From assembly GCA_030737875.1 (NCBI GenBank), contig CM060912.1, positions 123,850,493 to 123,914,492 of the forward strand: DNA of 64,000 nucleotides, read 5' to 3'. Origin of the DNA: Allium sativum (Eukaryota; Streptophyta; Magnoliopsida; Asparagales; Amaryllidaceae). The first letter of the stretch is position 1, and every line of letters starts with the position of its first letter. The notes beneath the pieces were generated by a model. It had not been told where the DNA came from. It worked only from the letters and a program-made list of their open reading frames with translations, and did not search any database. This document shows, in pieces, positions 60,191-64,000 of the stretch. A program made the position numbers and the translations under genes.

Positions 60191-62300
60191 TTGTATAACT
60201 AATATATATTAATTAATTTCTGATAACTAATAGTTAAATTAGAAAGTTGTTTAAACTTATTTTTAGTAACTCTTTTTTCTATTTCTTGTATTAGAGACCT
60301 ATTAAATATTAATAACAACTTATGTTTAATAATTAGTAATATTAACATTTAAGAATAATTCATTTTCAATAATAAAGTTACAAATTAATACCAATTACTA
60401 TTAATTACTATTAGATTCAATAAAAACAGCTTAATTGATGATAAATAAATAAATCATTTGTGATATGTACATGATGAATATGGGAAATTGTGTATGATTA
60501 AAATGGTGAATTAACACACACATTTGTTTGTATATTGTGTATATGACATGGAAAATTTGTTTTAGTGTTATGATTTGGGGCTTAAGTGTTATAAGGGTTA
60601 ACATTAAATCTAAGGGAAAAATGGGTATTGGCAATGGTGAAACCCTAGTCCTATGAATCAAAGTAAATAAAAGAAAATAGTCCATCGGTTTCCATTTCAT
60701 TCTCACGTTCTAAAAAAAGGAAACTTTAAAAAAAGGGCGAAAGCCCTAAAAACAAAATTGGGGAAAATTAGCAATTGATCATCTCGCACCAAAGCGATGG
60801 TGGATACATGAAGGAGACGGGTTCTAGTGGTATGCAGCAACGGATCTGAGGGATTCAAAGGCCAAGATCGAGATCTAGAAGTATGAAATCATGAATAAAA
60901 TCGTCGGTGAGTGTATTTTCTCTTTTTCGGCAATAGGTCCTTTTTATAGGCAGTTATTTTCACCTGTTCGTTTCACTGCATGATTATCCTGAGTAAATAT
61001 ATATTGGTTATGTGATTTATGTGTTGCTTTTGGGTGATTTCTGTGGATGAATGCTATTTTGGTTGGGATAACATGTTTATTGATCTGCATAATAATACTG
61101 CTGCGGCATAGGGTTTACATGTCCTATAATAACCCTGATTAGAACATACCTCACTTACGAATCTGATGAATATTAGTGAAGTAAATATTCAATAAAAACG
61201 ATACCATAAGTCCAGCAAGATTTCCAAAATGGGGCTACTGTGGATTATGTCATGAAATCCCATATTTAGCAGAACATTATGATAGGCCGGATTAAATTAA
61301 AAGGATTGGTTACTGCTGTGTTATAATTTTGATTTGCATGCTTACTAGTGTGATATAATTTGGTATATGTTTGAATTATATTTTTATTCATGGTTTATGG
61401 GATCCATTGAATAATGTGCAAATATTGGTGATGTGTGTTCATATTGGATGCCTGGTTTTGGTGGCTCATCTGGGGTATACTTATGTCAACTAATGTTAAT
61501 ACACATGGGGTTCTGGAATCAAATACGTATGAATATATGCAGGAAAGTGCATATACATATATACATTAGAAAAACCAGATGTAGACTAAACGAAAACCTA
61601 TATGTATATATGCATGATAATGTATATTTTAGAAATGATCTGCAAGATGACTTTGTAACCAAGTGGATATGTGCATTGAAATGTATATATATGTATGACA
61701 GAATATTACATATAAGAAATAGGTTGACTGATCCTTAGAAACTGATATAAGTGTTTGACCGTATTCATGTTACGGCTGGTGAAATGGTGACCTATTGATT
61801 TGGTACATATAGATACATGGGCAGAGTACCTATAAATTGATATGAAACAAGTATAAATATATGATAAACTGAAAATGATTGGTCGTTAATGTATGTTTGG
61901 CTTTGGATGTTTGGCTTCAACATGAATTTTTTGTTGTGTAGCTTGGACCGACTTCAGATTTAAGTATGAAGTTGTTTAAATGATATGATATATAAAATGA
62001 CTCGGATACAGTCATAATATGACTGATATGAAGTAAACACTATTGGTGATTACATATATGTTGGTTAATCACAAGCTACCTTTCCTGTGTTGATAACCTG
62101 ATACACATTGTTTAGGCAATTTCAATGCATATGCATATTTTGTAAATGAATATGTCCTGGTATGCATTTGTTTAGTTAATTTCATGTACATGCATATTAT
62201 AAGTGAACACTTAACCTGCTATAACACTGTGTAGGCAGTTTTAACGTGTTTATTTAAAATGGTTCGAATTAAACTTTAAAATATTAACAGTACACTCTGA
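60191..62300. other. CACTA interior without recognised genes
   Basis: AT-rich at first. About 60780-60910 resembles a leader exon ending ATCGTCG|GTGAGTGT, a plausible splice donor, but the encoded peptide is unknown. The frame at 61433-61738 (101 codons) is unrecognised. Confidence 0.4.
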
Positions 62301-62329
62301 ACACCATACACTATGAAATACACTCATAC

Positions 62330-62346
62330 CAGACGTGTTATGTCTG
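62330..62346 (+). other. Conserved LTR hairpin copy inside the CACTA element
   Basis: CTCATACCAGAC-GTGTTAT-GTCTGACCC: same stem and flanks as element D with a longer loop, followed by a TTTACAGGTAGG block. It suggests a captured or nested LTR piece. Confidence 0.55.
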
Positions 62347-62992
62347 ACCCTGTTGATTGCCCATGCAATCTCTGGGGTGTCTCATTCAAACGAGACAGTC
62401 TGGGGTATTGTTTACAGGTAGGGATGCTCATTTCGGCTGTAAAATGGACTAACATCGGACTGTAGATGCAGTACTATATGCACTTTAAGTTTTGTATGAA
62501 TTCAGTTAGGAACTAAAATGTATATAGCAAAAATACTGGTAGTCATTAAGATTGTTACGGTGTATTTTTATTTGTTTTCTGAGTATTATATGTATTGTTG
62601 TAGACTGTTTTGTAAGTTACAAAGTAACTAAGTGGGTGGAAAAGCTTGCATATTTCTAAGTTGTAAATTGATTTAAATGTTTGCATATATTCAGTTGTGT
62701 AAAAGTAAATAATCAATTTTGTGTTTTGTCAAATTGGTAAGGACTAAAACTGATGTATTTAGATTGTTTCGACTGCCGCATAATAGTGTATAATTTGTTT
62801 ATTCCCGTGTTGCCAAAATGGGCAAAGCGTACAAATTAATGCATGTATGTGCCCACTTTGCCTCACAGTGTGAGTACAGTTAAAAGTGTGGATGTGCGTC
62901 TAGACAGTAAAAAGTATGCTTTCATTTTTATCTGGACAAAAATAGTAAACATTAACATCAAAAATCAATAGTAATAAATATGCTTTTTGCAG

Positions 62993-63231
62993 ATGGAAGA
63001 GGGCCTATAAATCCCAAAGGTTTACGATACTACAACGATATGATTGATGCACTTGTTAGCTATGGTATTAACGGTTGGAATTTTCAAGTAATCCAGTCTC
63101 TTTGAAATTTGTAAAATAGAATAAGAGATTTCAATACTTGCTGGTATTGAGCCTCATGTTACATTGTATCACTTTAATCTTCCACAAGCATTACGAGTTG
63201 AGTATGAAGGTCTCACAAGCGAAAGGATCAT
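62993..63231 (+). pseudogene. Captured GH1 beta-glucosidase fragment (two exons, one intron)
   Basis: After an acceptor TTTTTGCAG (ending 62992), exon 62993-63064 encodes [20 protein letters not shown] and VSYG. Exon 63144-63231 continues [20 protein letters not shown] and EGLTSERI. Plant family-1 beta-glucosidases have N/DGRG.VNPKGL.YYN.LI..L...[21 protein letters not shown] here, ahead of the catalytic acid/base NEP motif, which is absent. The intervening 79 bp begins GTATTA and ends CTG where AG is expected, so this intron end is mutated. A donor GTAAAT follows the second exon. Retained introns mean that genomic DNA, not cDNA, was copied. It is a fragment of perhaps 10% of the enzyme and cannot be active. 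Confidence 0.85.
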
Positions 63232-63479
63232 GTAAATTTCCGGTTCTTATAAAAATCGTAGCGCTTGTTGAAGATTTTGAATTATTGTTTGTAATACAAC
63301 GGTGTTGTCTAAAACTTATTGTTTGTAATACTGAATATTTGAGTATTTTAATAAATTAGTTTGCAAATAACTGTAATATCGGATTTGTTTATCTATAATA
63401 TTGGATTTGTTTATGGAGTATTGCTATATTTAATGTATTGTTCTTTTTAGTTGCAAAAGATATTTTTTTTAAAACCCAA

Positions 63480-63734
63480 ATGTCAATCACAACGGTGCAT
63501 AACAGTTGTAGTAGAATTTATTACAACGGTGCAAAACTGTTGTAATAAAGTTTATTACAACGGTGGGAAAAAGTTGTAAAATATACATATTACAACGGTG
63601 GTACAACAGTGCAAAAAAGTTGTAAAAGATATTAGTCTATTACAACTTCTTAATACACGACGGTTTGTCCATCGTTGTAAAATGTATATTACAACGGTGT
63701 TCCACCGTTGTATTAGGGTCATTTTGTTGTAGTG
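63480..63734 (+). repeat. CACTA subterminal repeats, right
   Basis: Repeated TTACAACGGTG/CACCGTTGTAAT words end at the GTTGTAGTG terminus. Confidence 0.85.
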
Positions 63735-64000
63735 TAATTTATTGTTTTACAAATTCTAACAATTCTAATATTAACATGTGCAATAAAGAATGAATATTTT
63801 TATTAGCCTACAAATTCCCTACATATCATATGTATAAATAAAAAGGATATTTTATTGTCTACAAGTTTTCTACATTTCATATGACAAATAAAAAGAGAAT
63901 TTTGTTGTCTACATGTTTTCTACATTTCATACGACAAATAAAAAGAATATTTGATTGTCTACATATTTTCTACATTTCATATGACAAATACAAAGAATAT
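63735..64000. repeat. AT-rich tandem repeat, right arm (runs off the window)
   Basis: Regular 50-bp units (TCTACATGTTTTCTACATTT continuing with CATA.GACAAATAAAAAGA) begin at about 63840. It is a continuation of the array at 59560-60012. Confidence 0.85.

Larger units (their letters stand above)
60013..63734 (+). mobile_element. CACTA transposon carrying a beta-glucosidase gene fragment
   Basis: The left end is CACTGCAACAAAAACACC (60013) and the right end is GGGTCATTTTGTTGTAGTG (63734), an imperfect inverted repeat of CACTA type. Subterminal TTACAACNGTG(C) repeats in both orientations fill the first 180 and last 250 bp. No transposase frame exists in the 3.7 kb, so it would need an autonomous partner. 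It carries a hairpin-bearing LTR-like patch (about 62300-62440) and a GH1 gene fragment (62993-63231). It interrupts an AT-rich tandem array. The 3-bp target repeat is not clear (TTT left, TAA right). Confidence 0.8.

Noticed and set aside
61433..61738. 101-codon frame in the CACTA interior
   Set aside because: AT-rich with no recognisable motif and no splice or start context.

Overview
This window looks like plant nuclear DNA, very probably a flowering plant with a repeat-rich genome. Plant-specific LTR retrotransposon lineages (Athila, Tekay/Del-type chromoviruses, Ty1/copia primed by initiator tRNA-Met), CACTA transposons, a Helitron and a tRNA-derived SINE fill it. I found no intact host gene. 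The only host-gene sequence is three short captured or decayed fragments: a GASA/snakin-like peptide, a possible ENT domain, and a GH1 beta-glucosidase. The species cannot be named from the sequence.

The left half (1-31.9 kb) is one nest. The oldest layer is a decayed Ty1/copia element on the minus strand (pieces at 31.9-31.6, 10.7-9.7 and 5.6-5.0 kb). An Athila element (1-4960, plus strand) abuts it. A non-autonomous terminal-inverted-repeat transposon (about 5574-9735), itself carrying a small non-coding LTR element (5851-8288), interrupts it between protease and integrase. A Ty3/gypsy element 'A' (10681-31604, target duplication CATAC) interrupts its gag. A second gypsy element 'B' (11285-22376, target duplication CCTAA) sits in the 3' LTR of A. 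B has nearly identical LTRs and an uninterrupted 1492-residue gag-pol frame, so it is the youngest layer and may still be competent. A has two in-frame stops.

The middle (31.9-37.9 kb) is AT-rich and holds a TIR element, microsatellites, the ENT-like and GASA-like fragments, and one end of a CACTA transposon. From 37.86 to 56.3 kb a second nest is built on a decayed Helitron helicase gene (plus strand). It is broken by a SINE (about 38.06-38.28 kb), a degenerate copia element 'E' (38947-45187, target duplication ATTGT) and a degenerate gypsy element 'D' (45598-55410, target duplication GAATA) of the same family as A.

The right end holds a degraded gypsy LTR (about 57487-59317) and an AT-rich tandem repeat into which a 3.7-kb CACTA element (60013-63734) has inserted. 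That element carries two exons and an intron of a beta-glucosidase gene. Across five LTR sequence groups a small hairpin with compensatory base changes recurs, four of them 420-480 bp from the LTR 3' end. It is the most novel signal here.
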